A DNA stretch of 40,251 nucleotides, taken from contig NZ_LANP01000011.1 in the NCBI RefSeq assembly GCF_000964595.1, positions 1-40,251 on the forward strand, given 5' to 3'. Position 1 is the stretch's first letter, and each line of letters starts with the position of its first letter. This document shows positions 16,937 through 25,539 of the stretch, in pieces. This DNA is from Orientia chuto str. Dubai. Its GTDB lineage: Bacteria; Pseudomonadota; Alphaproteobacteria; Rickettsiales; Rickettsiaceae. Position numbers and translations under genes: made by a program. The notes beneath the pieces were generated by a model that did no database searches, was not told the origin of the DNA, and saw only the letters and a list, made by a program, of their open reading frames with translations.

Positions 16937-17028
16937 GAATGTTATGCTTATAATTTTAAGCACATAAGTTGATAAATTATTATTAATAATAAACTTCTTG
17001 GCTAGCATAGTAAAAATAGTTTTATAGC

Positions 17029-17742
17029 ATGGTAATAGTAGAATTTAAACAAGTATCAAAATCTTACCGTTGTAATTATCAAGCAATTAATAATATCAGC
17101 TTCAAAATTAGCGCTAATGAAATTACTACTTTAATAGGACCAAATGGTGCAGGAAAAACAACGGTTGCAAAGTTGCTACTTGGAATTGAACAACCAACGT
17201 CAGGAGATATTGTTAAACAAAGTAGAATATCAGTATCGTATGTTCCTCAAAAAATCAACTTAAATTATAACTTACCAATCAACGTATCTGAATTTCTATT
17301 GCATGTAACTTCTGGCTATCAAAATATATTTACTCAAGTAATGGATTTTATTAATTTTGAGATTATAAAAAACACGCAACTTATAGACTTATCTGGAGGC
17401 CAAATGCAGAAAGTAGCTATAGCTGCTAGCTTACTAAGAAAATCTGATTTAATAGTTCTAGACGAACCTACTCAAGGCCTAGATGTTATAGCACAACAAC
17501 AACTGTATGATTTATTGAAGGAATGCAAACAAAAACATAAAACAACTATATTTATAATTTCACATGATTTACACACTGTTATGTCAAATACTGATCAGGT
17601 TTTGTGTATTAATCAACATATATGCTGTAGTAGATATTTATTTAAATATTCAAAGAATAATAAAGAAGGAACTAATAATTTAACAAAATTAGGTTCTCAA
17701 ATAGGAATATACTCTCACAATCATGACCACACTCATAATTAA
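17029..17742 (+). CDS. znuC: zinc ABC transporter ATP-binding protein ZnuC
   Basis: The ATPase of the high-affinity zinc importer. Walker A is GPNGAGKTT (37-45), the ABC signature LSGGQMQKV starts at 121, Walker B plus D-loop is VLDEPTQGLD (about 144-153), and the switch histidine is in ISHDL. The length of 237 is normal. The C-terminus carries an alternating histidine tail (His230, 232, 234, 236), a plausible metal-sensing element. The stop region overlaps the permease start by 20 bases, so the two are translationally coupled. The periplasmic zinc-binding protein ZnuA is not encoded nearby. Assignment to zinc rather than manganese rests on family resemblance, the pairing with a ZnuB-like permease and the His-rich tail. 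Confidence 0.9.
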   Translation: MVIVEFKQVSKSYRCNYQAINNISFKISANEITTLIGPNGAGKTTVAKLLLGIEQPTSGDIVKQSRISVSYVPQKINLNYNLPINVSEFLLHVTSGYQNIFTQVMDFINFEIIKNTQLIDLSGGQMQKVAIAASLLRKSDLIVLDEPTQGLDVIAQQQLYDLLKECKQKHKTTIFIISHDLHTVMSNTDQVLCINQHICCSRYLFKYSKNNKEGTNNLTKLGSQIGIYSHNHDHTHN

Positions 17743-18520
17743 TCTAATTATTGCAACGGTGTTAATAAGTATACTGCTTGCATCACTTGGGTGTGTAATA
17801 TTATGGCAACGTTATACAAGTTTCAGTGATGGGCTAGTGCACTCTTGTGTATTAGCTGGAAGTATAGTCACTATATTTAATTTGCCAACTTTAATTTCCG
17901 CATTTTCAGTAGCGTTAATATATTCTGGAGCAATTCTTTTTTTTGATAATAAAAACTATAATAAATCAACTATAGTTTTTATTGTTTCAAATGGTATGCT
18001 AGCTTTATCTGCTATTTTAGCAACTATTGTTCCAGGAGCTCCGACTATCTCTAGTTTACTATTTGGAGGAGAATTTTTGTTAATAAACTCATCTGACCTA
18101 ATAATCTTATTTATTTTATTATTAATAGTAGGAGTTTTAATATATAAAAATTTTAAGACAATTATATTAATGTCTCTAAATAAGGAACTTGCTATGATTA
18201 CTTTAGAAAGAAGTCCTAAGATTGTTGAAATGATATTCTTGCTTATTTTATCAACTGTTATAATTATTACTGTAAAAATATTTGGCAGCTTATTTTTAAC
18301 TGCATGGCTTGTTATTCCAGCAGCAACAGCAAGAATAATCAGTAATTCTGCTGCTAAGATGATAGTTTATTCTAATTTAATATCTTTAGTATTTAATCTT
18401 ACTGGAGTAGGAGTATCATTATGTTTTGATACTCCTACTGCAGCAACAATGGTATTTATCAATTTCTTAGCTTTTACTTTCTTTTTTATTGTATTTAAAT
18501 TATTAAGGTATAAATATTAA
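17723..18520 (+). CDS. znuB: zinc ABC transporter permease ZnuB
   Basis: The inner-membrane channel subunit of the ABC-3 family that pairs with ZnuC. It is 265 residues with about eight membrane helices. Family landmarks include WQRYTSFSDGLVHSCVLAG (about 29-47), where the Ser-Asp-Gly-Leu-His pattern is characteristic, and the FGGEFLLI loop. The later conserved segment LFLTAWLVIPAATAR reads as the coupling-helix region. The ATG at 17723 lies within the 3' end of znuC. The map gene begins 113 bases downstream and is probably separate. Confidence 0.92.
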   Translation: MTTLIINLIIATVLISILLASLGCVILWQRYTSFSDGLVHSCVLAGSIVTIFNLPTLISAFSVALIYSGAILFFDNKNYNKSTIVFIVSNGMLALSAILATIVPGAPTISSLLFGGEFLLINSSDLIILFILLLIVGVLIYKNFKTIILMSLNKELAMITLERSPKIVEMIFLLILSTVIIITVKIFGSLFLTAWLVIPAATARIISNSAAKMIVYSNLISLVFNLTGVGVSLCFDTPTAATMVFINFLAFTFFFIVFKLLRYKY

Positions 18521-18633
18521 AACTGTATAATACTAAAAGCCAAAACAGCATAAAATTTAATTCTTTGAATTTTATTTGCAATAATTTTTAGTTTTTGTAG
18601 TTGTATAATTCTTAATTAAAAAAAATTGATAGT

Positions 18634-19422
18634 ATGGAGTTAGCTCAACAAGAATTTATAAAAAAAATGCGTATTGCCGGTAAAATTGCAGCATCAACTC
18701 TAGAAATGATTGAACAACATATTCAGCCAGGAGTAACAAGCAACATTTTAAATAAAATCTGCCACGATTATATTATATCACATGATGCAGTACCAGCTCC
18801 TTTAGGATACAAAGGTTTTCCAAAGTCAATATGCACATCAGTTAATCATGTAATCTGTCATGGAATACCAAATGATAAATTATTGAAAAATGGAGATATA
18901 ATAAATATTGACGTATCTTTAAGTAAAGATGGAGCTTTTGCTGATACTTGTAAAATGTATTTTGTAGGTCAACCATCAGTTATGGCCAAGAGGATAGTAC
19001 AATGTGCACAAGAATGTTTATATTATGCTATTAATCAAGTAAAAGACAATGCAAGTATAAGAAATATAGGTAGAGTTATTCAAAAAAATGCTAGGAAATA
19101 TGGCTATTCGGTAGTAAGAAATTTTTGTGGGCACGGCATTGGTAGAATGTTACATCAGAATCCACAAATTTTACATTATGATGATGCAAGTTATGAAAAT
19201 CAATATATGAAAGCAGGTATGACTTTCACTATCGAACCTATGATCAATGTTGGTAAACCTGATGTAACAATTTTACCTGACGGATGGACAGCAATTACTA
19301 AAGACCGTTCTTTATCAGCACAATATGAGCATACATTACTGGTATTAAGTGATGGGGTAGAAATTTTGACATTAAGAAATGAAGAAGATCTTAGTCATAT
19401 CAAAAGTTTTATAAAAGTATGA
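18634..19422 (+). CDS. map: type I methionine aminopeptidase
   Basis: It removes the initiator methionine from new proteins using two metal ions. All metal ligands are visible: Asp93 (INIDVSL), Asp104 (FADTCK), His167 (FCGHGIGR), Glu201 (FTIEPMI) and Glu232 (QYEHTLL). The substrate-contacting His76 (CHGIPN) and His174 are also present. The 262-residue length is standard for type Ia enzymes without a zinc-finger extension. The start at 18634 fits the family (ELAQQEFIKKMRIAGKIAA). No Shine-Dalgarno is obvious. Confidence 0.97.
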   Translation: MELAQQEFIKKMRIAGKIAASTLEMIEQHIQPGVTSNILNKICHDYIISHDAVPAPLGYKGFPKSICTSVNHVICHGIPNDKLLKNGDIINIDVSLSKDGAFADTCKMYFVGQPSVMAKRIVQCAQECLYYAINQVKDNASIRNIGRVIQKNARKYGYSVVRNFCGHGIGRMLHQNPQILHYDDASYENQYMKAGMTFTIEPMINVGKPDVTILPDGWTAITKDRSLSAQYEHTLLVLSDGVEILTLRNEEDLSHIKSFIKV

Positions 19423-19459
19423 GTATGTTCTTAGTTGTTATTATAAAATCTTATGTTAA

Positions 19460-19710
19460 ATAACCTTATTGTCAAATAACAAAGTAGTATACTTGGTTAA
19501 TTTACAAATAGGAGCCATATCATCTACATTTTTTTAGTTAGTTTAAGTTTTTGGATTTCTCCTTGTTCATTAATTAACAAATGTAATTTTGATTCTAAAA
19601 ACTAACATTTACTAGTTTTGCAAAGAGCTATAATATTTAACTTTATTTCTAAAAACGATTTTGATGGATGGCAGACAGCGATTGATGTATATTTTATACA
19701 GGATAAGTTA
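19460..19710 (-). pseudogene. decayed IS982-type transposase fragment
   Basis: The minus strand preserves, across several frames, short blocks of a DDE transposase resembling the IS982 family: SIAVCHPS near 19680, then KLHLLINEQGEIQKLKLTK, then, after a one-base slip, NVDDMAPICKLTKY. The typical family pattern is D-ST-AVCH...GFKLHL.IN..GEI.....T.GNVDDR.P. Frameshifts and stops make it inactive, and no terminal inverted repeats were identified. Confidence 0.6.
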
Positions 19711-19767
19711 GTATCTTTCTAAGATAAATACCATTCAAAGGTTTTCAAGAATCTATTGTTCAAATCT

Positions 19768-19995
19768 CTGAATAGCATATTCCAGGTATTATAGTAGTCT
19801 TTTTACAGTATTATCAGATAAATATGAACATTACTCCATTATAAAACAGTATAAAGTTGTTATATTTTTTTCATGAGATTCTATCTTTGATAATTTTTTA
19901 ATCTTCCATAGAATATCCTTTATTCTTTGTAAAGATATTTTTCTAAAATTTACCTCTTTAAATCCTCTACTTAACACAAAACTGTGGTTATTAGG
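19768..19995 (+). repeat. dispersed repeat family 1, copy D
   Basis: The hairpin CTGAATAGCATATTCCAG (19768-19785) is followed by GTATTATAGTAG, then TATTATCAGATAAATATGAAC and the right-end blocks AAATTTACCTCTTTAAATC and ACAAAACTGTGGTTATTAGG. It lies directly next to the decayed IS982-type transposase. The bases from here to lepB (19996-20158) hold nothing else recognised. Confidence 0.6.
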
Positions 19996-20158
19996 ATTTT
20001 TTTTAAATAGTAAATATTTGTAATAATTTAGTTACTCAATCTTTTCTATGTATGTATATTTTTACTCTTTCTAGAATTGATACTTGTAAGTAAGTACTAT
20101 AGTATGATATGTTAAAAAAAATAAAAATTATTTTTAAAGCTATTAGCTAGTGTAATTT

Positions 20159-20899
20159 ATGGCAGAAGTTAGGGCATTTTTCAAAGAATGCGGTATACTA
20201 ATACTGATAGGAATTTTAGTTAGAATAATAATTTTTGATTTAAACTATATTCCAAGTCCTTCTATGGTGCCTAATTTATTACCAGGTGATTATATTTTTA
20301 CAACTAAATATAGTTATGGATATAGTAAATATTCTATACCATTTAATTTGCCTATTTTCCAAGGTAAGATTTTTGCTTCAGTACCTGAACGTGGCGATGT
20401 AATAGTATTTCAACCACCTCATGATTTATCATCTGAAAAATATATTAAAAGGTTAATTGGATTACCTGGAGATATGATACAAATTATAGATGGCCAGCAA
20501 ATTTTTATTAATGGAGTTCCTCTTAAGAGAGAGTATATTGGTAAATATCTTGATAAGAACGGTGTCGAATATGAGCAATATTTTGAGATACTACCTAACA
20601 ATGTTAAATATTTAACTCAATTTCTTGCAAAGAGAAGTCGTAACATAGGTCATATTGCTGTGTTTAATGTCCCAGAAAACCATTATTTTTTTCTAGGAGA
20701 TAATAGAGATAATTCAGCGGATAGCAGATTTGATATGGGTTATGTGCATCTCGACAATTTTGTTTCTAAGGCTAGATTTATTTGGTTTTCAGCAGCAAAA
20801 AAAATATGGCCAGAAAGCAATAATATTTTGCATATAGTATCAAATATAATACCTTGGGTAAAATCAGTAAGATATGAGAGATTTTTGCAAAAAATATAA
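20159..20899 (+). CDS. lepB: signal peptidase I
   Basis: A membrane serine protease that cleaves Sec signal peptides on the periplasmic face. The N-terminal membrane anchor spans about 12-27. The nucleophile is Ser35 in PSPSMVP (box B), the general-base lysine is Lys98 in KYIKRLIGLPGD (box D), and box E is FLGDNRDNSADSRF near 178-191. At 246 residues it has a single anchor segment and is shorter than the two-anchor E. coli enzyme, like other rickettsial homologues. rnc follows 72 bases downstream. The lepB-rnc pair is normally followed by era, which is absent here. Confidence 0.96.
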   Translation: MAEVRAFFKECGILILIGILVRIIIFDLNYIPSPSMVPNLLPGDYIFTTKYSYGYSKYSIPFNLPIFQGKIFASVPERGDVIVFQPPHDLSSEKYIKRLIGLPGDMIQIIDGQQIFINGVPLKREYIGKYLDKNGVEYEQYFEILPNNVKYLTQFLAKRSRNIGHIAVFNVPENHYFFLGDNRDNSADSRFDMGYVHLDNFVSKARFIWFSAAKKIWPESNNILHIVSNIIPWVKSVRYERFLQKI

Positions 20900-20971
20900 T
20901 ATAAAATTCAATAAACTATAAATATGCTTTTTTGCAAATGGTAATGATATAAATTTAATGCAAATGCTAAT

Positions 20972-21697
20972 ATGAATAATAATAATCAGCATAATACATT
21001 ATATCAAGTTGATGACTATACAAAGCTCAGTAAACTTCAGTCCAAAATTAATTACAACTTTAAGAATATTGATTTGTTAATTGAGGCATTAACTCATCCT
21101 TCTATTAATCAATATGGATATACTAAAAATTATCAAAGGCTAGAGTTCTTAGGAGATGCAGTACTTAATCTTGTAATATCAGAAGTATTATTTACAGATT
21201 TTAATTGTTATAATGAAGGAAAATTAGCTAAGAGTAGAGCCTCTCTAGTATGTAATGAATCAATTTGTCAAGTTGCTCAAAAAATTAATTTGCATGAATA
21301 TATCATAATGACTGTAAGTGAAGAAAAGTGCGGAGGAAAAAGCAATAAAAATAATATTGAAAATGCCATGGAAGCTATTATTGGAGCTATTTATTTAGAT
21401 GGGGGCATTTGTGCTATAAAGGATGTTATCAAATCACTATGGCAGATATTAATCAAAGATAATGAATTGTATTTAATATCTGATCCAAAAAGTGCTTTAC
21501 AAGAATGGACTCAAAGCAAAAACTTAGGTATTCCAACCTATAAGTTATCATCAAAAACTGGTAAAGCTCATAACCCCTTATTTGAAGTTATGGTTAAAGT
21601 TAAGACATTGACACCTCAATATGGTAAAGGTAAAACTCTAAAAATAGCTCAAAAAAATGCAGCACAACTTATGTTATCGACTATTTTGATAGACTAA
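20972..21697 (+). CDS. rnc: ribonuclease III
   Basis: It cleaves double-stranded RNA in rRNA precursors and other transcripts. The N-terminal endonuclease domain carries the signature RLEFLGDAVLN (56-66) with Glu58 and Asp62. The second acidic cluster is ENAMEAIIGAIYLDGG (130-145) with Glu134. The residue that aligns with the usual Asp of the second cluster is Asn131; this substitution is, to my knowledge, seen in other bacterial RNase III proteins and should not be over-read. A double-stranded RNA-binding domain spans about 172-240 (DPKSALQEWTQ...GKTLKIAQKNAAQ). The 241-residue length is normal, with about 20 extra polar residues at the N-terminus. Confidence 0.95.
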   Translation: MNNNNQHNTLYQVDDYTKLSKLQSKINYNFKNIDLLIEALTHPSINQYGYTKNYQRLEFLGDAVLNLVISEVLFTDFNCYNEGKLAKSRASLVCNESICQVAQKINLHEYIIMTVSEEKCGGKSNKNNIENAMEAIIGAIYLDGGICAIKDVIKSLWQILIKDNELYLISDPKSALQEWTQSKNLGIPTYKLSSKTGKAHNPLFEVMVKVKTLTPQYGKGKTLKIAQKNAAQLMLSTILID

Positions 21698-21761
21698 TTT
21701 TTCAGTTAATTTTCAACTATTCACTGTATTTATGCCTACTATCATATAAAAGTGATGATTT

Positions 21762-21784
21762 GATGCTTATAATATAAAAGCATC
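21762..21784 (+). terminator. hairpin downstream of rnc
   Basis: GATGCTT (21762-21768) pairs with AAGCATC (21778-21784) around a 9-base AT loop, 65 bases after the rnc stop. There is no T-run, so the assignment as a terminator is weak. Confidence 0.3.
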
Positions 21785-22622
21785 TATAAAACATAGAGGA
21801 TATGCGTGATTCTTTAATAATATCAATGATTATTGTAGTTACAAACAAAACAATAAAAAAAATTTCCGCCTGTAAGCCAAGTAATCATAAACTTGCTGAT
21901 TTTATTTACTAGTTTCACCAAACCAACCTTTAATTATACCATAAAATCTCAGTTTTGATAGGAATTTTAGAATTATAAGAGTTTTGGAATTAATAGAAGG
22001 TTTAGTATGATTAAGGCAATGAGCAGCAACAACTAAGGCAGATATAATCTATAGACGAAAAATACTCCATACTGAACTGTGTCTTATATAATCAAGTTCA
22101 AATTTATATACTGAATACAGTGTCAATAGTTGAACGTTTGCATAGTAAAGTTCTTTCAATTAAAAACAAGAGTTCATTTTTATGGTTACTAGCCTCAGTC
22201 TTCAATTGTAAATATCAAAAAAATTTTTGTCTTAAATAGCATTTAGCACTGAATAACATACCATTAATAACTTAGTTAATTCAGAAACTCAGAAATACAA
22301 CAGGAAACATATTATTTATATTTTCTTTATTAAACTATTTATAATATTTCCATCTACCTGGTTCTTCCTAATCTAAAACTTATGTTTTATACAAAATACT
22401 GTATGTATTTTTTACTGCTAATATATCATAGAGGTGATAATTTACTCTATTAAGTAATAATTTAAAATCCGTAGAAGCAAGCATTTTTTAATAAATAAGA
22501 TCTTTTTCAAAAAAAGCAAATGTAATTTGCTAGCAGCATTTGATGACGCTATTACACTGTGATTTCTACTTCATGTTTTAAGCTATAATCAGATTTTTAG
22601 CAAAATCTTAACAGTAAAAGCC
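21785..22622. other. gene-poor spacer with decayed coding stretches
   Basis: No intact gene is visible. The plus strand stays open for about 55 codons at about 22072-22240 (contains VSIVERLHSKVLSIKNKSS), with no family recognised and no start. Near 22341-22384 lies a fragment (TTCCTAATCTAAAACTTATG) resembling the right end of repeat family 1. I read this as a former accessory region in decay. Confidence 0.4.
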
Positions 22623-22760
22623 TTATTGTTCATTTAGCAAATTAAGTTCTTGTAATATCTGTTTTATAGCTGTATCAATATTGATTTTTTCTGCTTGAGA
22701 TAGTCCGTTAACTTGACCAAATTGCGGTACTAAAGTTTTTAGTGTTATGGCCTTCATCAT
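22623..22760 (-). CDS. 45-residue ORF, unknown
   Basis: An ORF from ATG at 22760 (a second ATG follows directly) to TAA at 22623-22625. The product has an ordinary composition (contains TLVPQFGQVNGLSQAEK and AIKQILQELNLL), with a helical leucine-rich end. I do not recognise it. It could be a tail of a decayed accessory gene rather than a true small protein. Confidence 0.3.
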   Translation of the reverse strand: MMKAITLKTLVPQFGQVNGLSQAEKINIDTAIKQILQELNLLNEQ

Positions 22761-22900
22761 ATAAATTTTATGAGCAGTAAAGTAGTTGCAGCTTTAACTA
22801 TCTTTGTTAAAGCATATAATTATGCAACACTATTATATCCAAAAAAGATTAGTATGATTTAAAGGAATAATATTGAATAAATATTCAAGGATATAAACTT

Positions 22901-23014
22901 TTATTGAAACCATTTTCTCTTCCATTCTTCCATAAAAAAAGGCAGATGTAATACTGTATACTTTTTATAAGCATTACCAATGATGCCATCCAAATAAAAC
23001 TTAGCAATATAGAC
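22901..23014 (-). other. 37-codon coding-like remnant
   Basis: An open minus-strand stretch with a non-random look (contains FYLDGIIGNAYKKYTVLHL and MEEWKRKWF) ends in TAA at 22901-22903. There is no start codon in a sensible position. It lies just downstream of the F-box-like ORF and may be a former extension of it or an unrelated fossil. Confidence 0.25.
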
Positions 23015-23047
23015 TATAATAAGCTTCTACTACTCGAACTGCTTTCT

Positions 23048-23632
23048 TTAGCTCGTGCTGCTGCTAGCTCTCCTACAGCTGAATGGGCTTTTAACACTTT
23101 CATCAGATAATTTATCTAAATTTCTTTCTTCTTCATTCTGAAGACAGCAAATTGCTTTTAAGTGATCATTACCTAATGACTCTAGTATTTTATATTTCAA
23201 TTCATTTGGTAATATATTCCAAGATGGAGAATATTCTTGACATCTTGGTATTTTACTCTTCATTTCAGTTGATAATTGATCTAAAGATGCAGGATTTTTT
23301 GAATGATCTTCTTGACTAGCATCATTTAATATTTTATTTACTGCTTCATTTGCTTTAACTGCACTGAGCAATAATCCAGATCTTATTTGTAGTTTGGAAA
23401 TAGAGTCCTCTAAATCATGTTTATAGATGCGTAATTGGTTTTTACAAGTCTCAAGAATAGGATTATTAACACACCTTGCTGGCATGTTACCACTTTTGAA
23501 ACAAACATCAAAAATAGTGTAACTATTTCCACCAATTTTAGTATTTTTAGTTTTTGATATTTCTTCCTCGCATTCATTTTTAAATAGGTCAAGTGCTTGT
23601 GATGCTAATACAGTGTTACATATGGGATTCAT
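23048..23632 (-). pseudogene. F-box-like C-terminal part of an ankyrin effector, split off by frameshift
   Basis: This 194-residue frame continues where the ankyrin ORF (23616-24365) stops, overlapping it by 17 bases in a different frame. It holds Cys-bearing helical sequence, and an F-box-like segment near 136-165 (SWNILPNELKYKILESL, then HLKAI). Orientia ankyrin proteins typically end in such an F-box/PRANC-type domain that recruits host SKP1 and the ubiquitin ligase. That is why I read the two ORFs as one gene broken by a small indel. A second slip may exist near the end. After LSDESVK the neighbouring frame reads AHSAVGELAAARAKESSSS and stops at 23014-23016, while the present frame ends in a short Arg/Ser tail. 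Separate translation from the ATG at 23632 is possible but has no supporting Shine-Dalgarno. Confidence 0.65.
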
Positions 23633-24365
23633 TTTCTATGAAAGCATCTACATTAGTAATTTCCGGATTGGTATGCTTTAACTTAATAATATGAGCAACC
23701 AGTAACTTCATCATGTCTAGACATTGACTTGGACTATTAATAAATTCAGTACAAGCACTCTGGAATGGAGTAATACCAACATGATCTTTCGAATTGATAT
23801 CAGCATTATAATCTAACAAAAGTTTTATAGTATTAGTTTGGCGTCCAAAAACAGCATTATGCAATGAAGTACTAAGTTTATAATCCCCTAAATTAGGATC
23901 AGCTCCATGCTTCAACAAAAGCCTTGCTATCTCTGTATTTCCCGTTATGGCAGCTGCAGATAAAGGATAACTGAAATCACTTAGTAAATTAACATTAGCC
24001 CCATGAGCCAATAAAAGCTTCACGATTTCCTCTCTTCCTTCATAAGATGCCCAGTATAACGGGCTACAGTTGTGAGAATCTTGTAAGTCAACCCTAGCTC
24101 CATGATTCAGCAACATCTGCGCAATATCTGTATAACCATACCTAGCAGCATAACGCAAAGAACATTCCATACTATTATTTTGTAAATTGACCTCAGCCCC
24201 ATAATCTAGCAGAACCCTCACAATACTTATATGACCATATAGAGCAGCATAATGTAAAGCAGAGCTTCCATTATCGTCTACCAAATTGACATTGATACCT
24301 TCTTCCTCAAGGAGTCGTCTTACTTCATCAATATTTCCAGATTTAGCAGCTTCATGTAAATTCAT
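23616..24365 (-). CDS. ankyrin-repeat protein (putative secreted effector)
   Basis: A 249-residue protein made of about seven ankyrin repeats from residue 1 onward: NGSSALHYAALYGHISIV (32-49), then further units with the A..G...IV..LL..GA.VN pattern up to about 200. A helical stretch of less regular sequence follows and the frame ends in ENESHM. There is no signal peptide; ankyrin proteins of Orientia are exported by the type I system through C-terminal signals and act in host cells. If the C-terminal F-box-like part is really lost by frameshift, this truncated product might lack both its ligase-recruiting domain and its export signal. The neighbourhood is accessory (repeats, integrase and replication-protein remnants). 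Confidence 0.82.
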   Translation of the reverse strand: MNLHEAAKSGNIDEVRRLLEEEGINVNLVDDNGSSALHYAALYGHISIVRVLLDYGAEVNLQNNSMECSLRYAARYGYTDIAQMLLNHGARVDLQDSHNCSPLYWASYEGREEIVKLLLAHGANVNLLSDFSYPLSAAAITGNTEIARLLLKHGADPNLGDYKLSTSLHNAVFGRQTNTIKLLLDYNADINSKDHVGITPFQSACTEFINSPSQCLDMMKLLVAHIIKLKHTNPEITNVDAFIENESHM

Positions 24366-24579
24366 AGTTACTCAATATTACTTCCTAAATATTATCTTTG
24401 TTAGTTAGCAAAAGTCCTACAGAACTATATGCCAGTAACATTATAAATTTAGTATGCAGGTAGTCAATCATAAATTGTATTAATACTCATCTATATTAGT
24501 TACTAACTTAAGTTTTAGACTAGAATGATATAATAATACATTACTAATAACTCTTTTCTTTGATTACCGCTTGGTATTA
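24366..24579. other. spacer upstream of the ankyrin gene
   Basis: AT-rich sequence presumed to hold the ankyrin gene promoter; nothing specific recognised. Confidence 0.35.
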
Positions 24580-24835
24580 ATCTTTTTGTTTGCGTTTCAC
24601 TTCTCTTGGATCTATTCCTTTTGCCAGTAATGTCTTCAATTCTCTTGCTTTTTTTTCTAGCGTATCTAACGCATAGATATGCTCTTTAGCCCCTGGTTTT
24701 TATATTTCTTGTCTAAATAACTTGTTCCACTACTTGATACTCTTTAAAACCAGTCTACTTTTGATCTCTATAAACTGTTTTTTCATTCGGAGTCTACTTA
24801 GTGATTGATTTGTAAACTTTAATACTATTGAAGAC
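24580..24835 (-). pseudogene. site-specific integrase N-terminal fragment (RAGE-type)
   Basis: The minus strand shows blocks typical of the N-terminal part of tyrosine-recombinase integrases (DUF4102/arm-binding region): NEKTVYRDQK near 24770, and, in another frame, YARKKARELKTLLAKGIDP near 24640 followed by REVKRKQK. These correspond to the usual sequence ...A..KA.ELK.LLAKGIDPRE... Stops and frameshifts lie between them and the catalytic domain is absent. It suggests that an integrating element once ended close by. Confidence 0.6.
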
Positions 24836-24904
24836 ATAATTACTATATAATTGATTATTATTAATAAGATAGATACTGTGGTTAAATAACTGATCAAATA
24901 ATTA

Positions 24905-25225
24905 TGCTTGTTTTATAGCAATTTTTTTGTGCTATTTCATTCATAATATATCTGACTTGAAAATAGCTTGGTTACCCTTAGGTTGTATGCGTTTCTTAAT
25001 CATTAGTTTCACTTCTGAATTAAAAATTAGCGCTAAATTTCCTAAATTTTTATTATCCCTATTTTCGGCCTTTTGCTTTAATTTTTTTGTAATTTTGACA
25101 AATTTTGTAAATTTAATTATAGTTAAAGTTGAATATTGAAAAATTAATGAAAGTTAACACAAGTTAATAGTAGGTTCTATAAAGTGTGAAAGTTAACGAA
25201 AATTAGCTTTTCTTCTTCTTTATAT
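24905..25225. repeat. dispersed repeat family 2, copy 2
   Basis: Same orientation and order of blocks as 7383-7705: TTATGCTTGTTTTATAGCAA, TGAATTAAAAATTAGCGC, CCTTTTGCTTTAATTT and TTCTATAAAGTGTGAAAG. A minus-strand open stretch (contains NLALIFNSEVKLMIKKRIQP) shows it descends from coding sequence. The downstream neighbour differs between the two copies (traD remnant at 7736; long inverted repeat here). Confidence 0.6.
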
Positions 25226-25268
25226 TGAATATGACTTTCAACCTTTTTCATTAGGGTATGATTACTAG

Positions 25269-25532
25269 TATCATTGTCTATAGGTAAAATTGGTCTTGTA
25301 AGGCAGATAGAATCAGTATGAAGATGAAAATAAGTTTTGTATAAAACTGGTTATGCACCCTATATTCTATCTTTTAAATAAAAATTTTAGAATAATTTGT
25401 AAAAATATTCTAAAATCACTGCTATAGCTGTATTTTTGGAGGCAAAAAGTGCAACATATAGTACTCAATATTACAACTATTAGTTGTAATGTTACTAAAA
25501 ATAATAGTGTCAATAATGACACAATTTTTTAC
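25269..25532 (+). repeat. left arm of a long inverted repeat
   Basis: About 264 bases that reappear, reverse-complemented and with scattered differences, at 26036-26302. Matching blocks include TATCATTGTCTATAGGTAAA, CTTGTAAGGCAGATAGAATC, GGAGGCAAAAAGTGCAACAT and TGACACAATTTTTTAC. The two arms enclose about 500 bases with the remains of a coding region. Confidence 0.8.
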
Positions 25533-25539
25533 CATGTTA

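Noticed and set aside
24927-25139. 70-codon plus-strand ORF in repeat family 2
   Set aside because: Hydrophobic composition from an AT-rich shadow; the minus strand reads as the former coding strand and the other repeat copy does not keep this frame.
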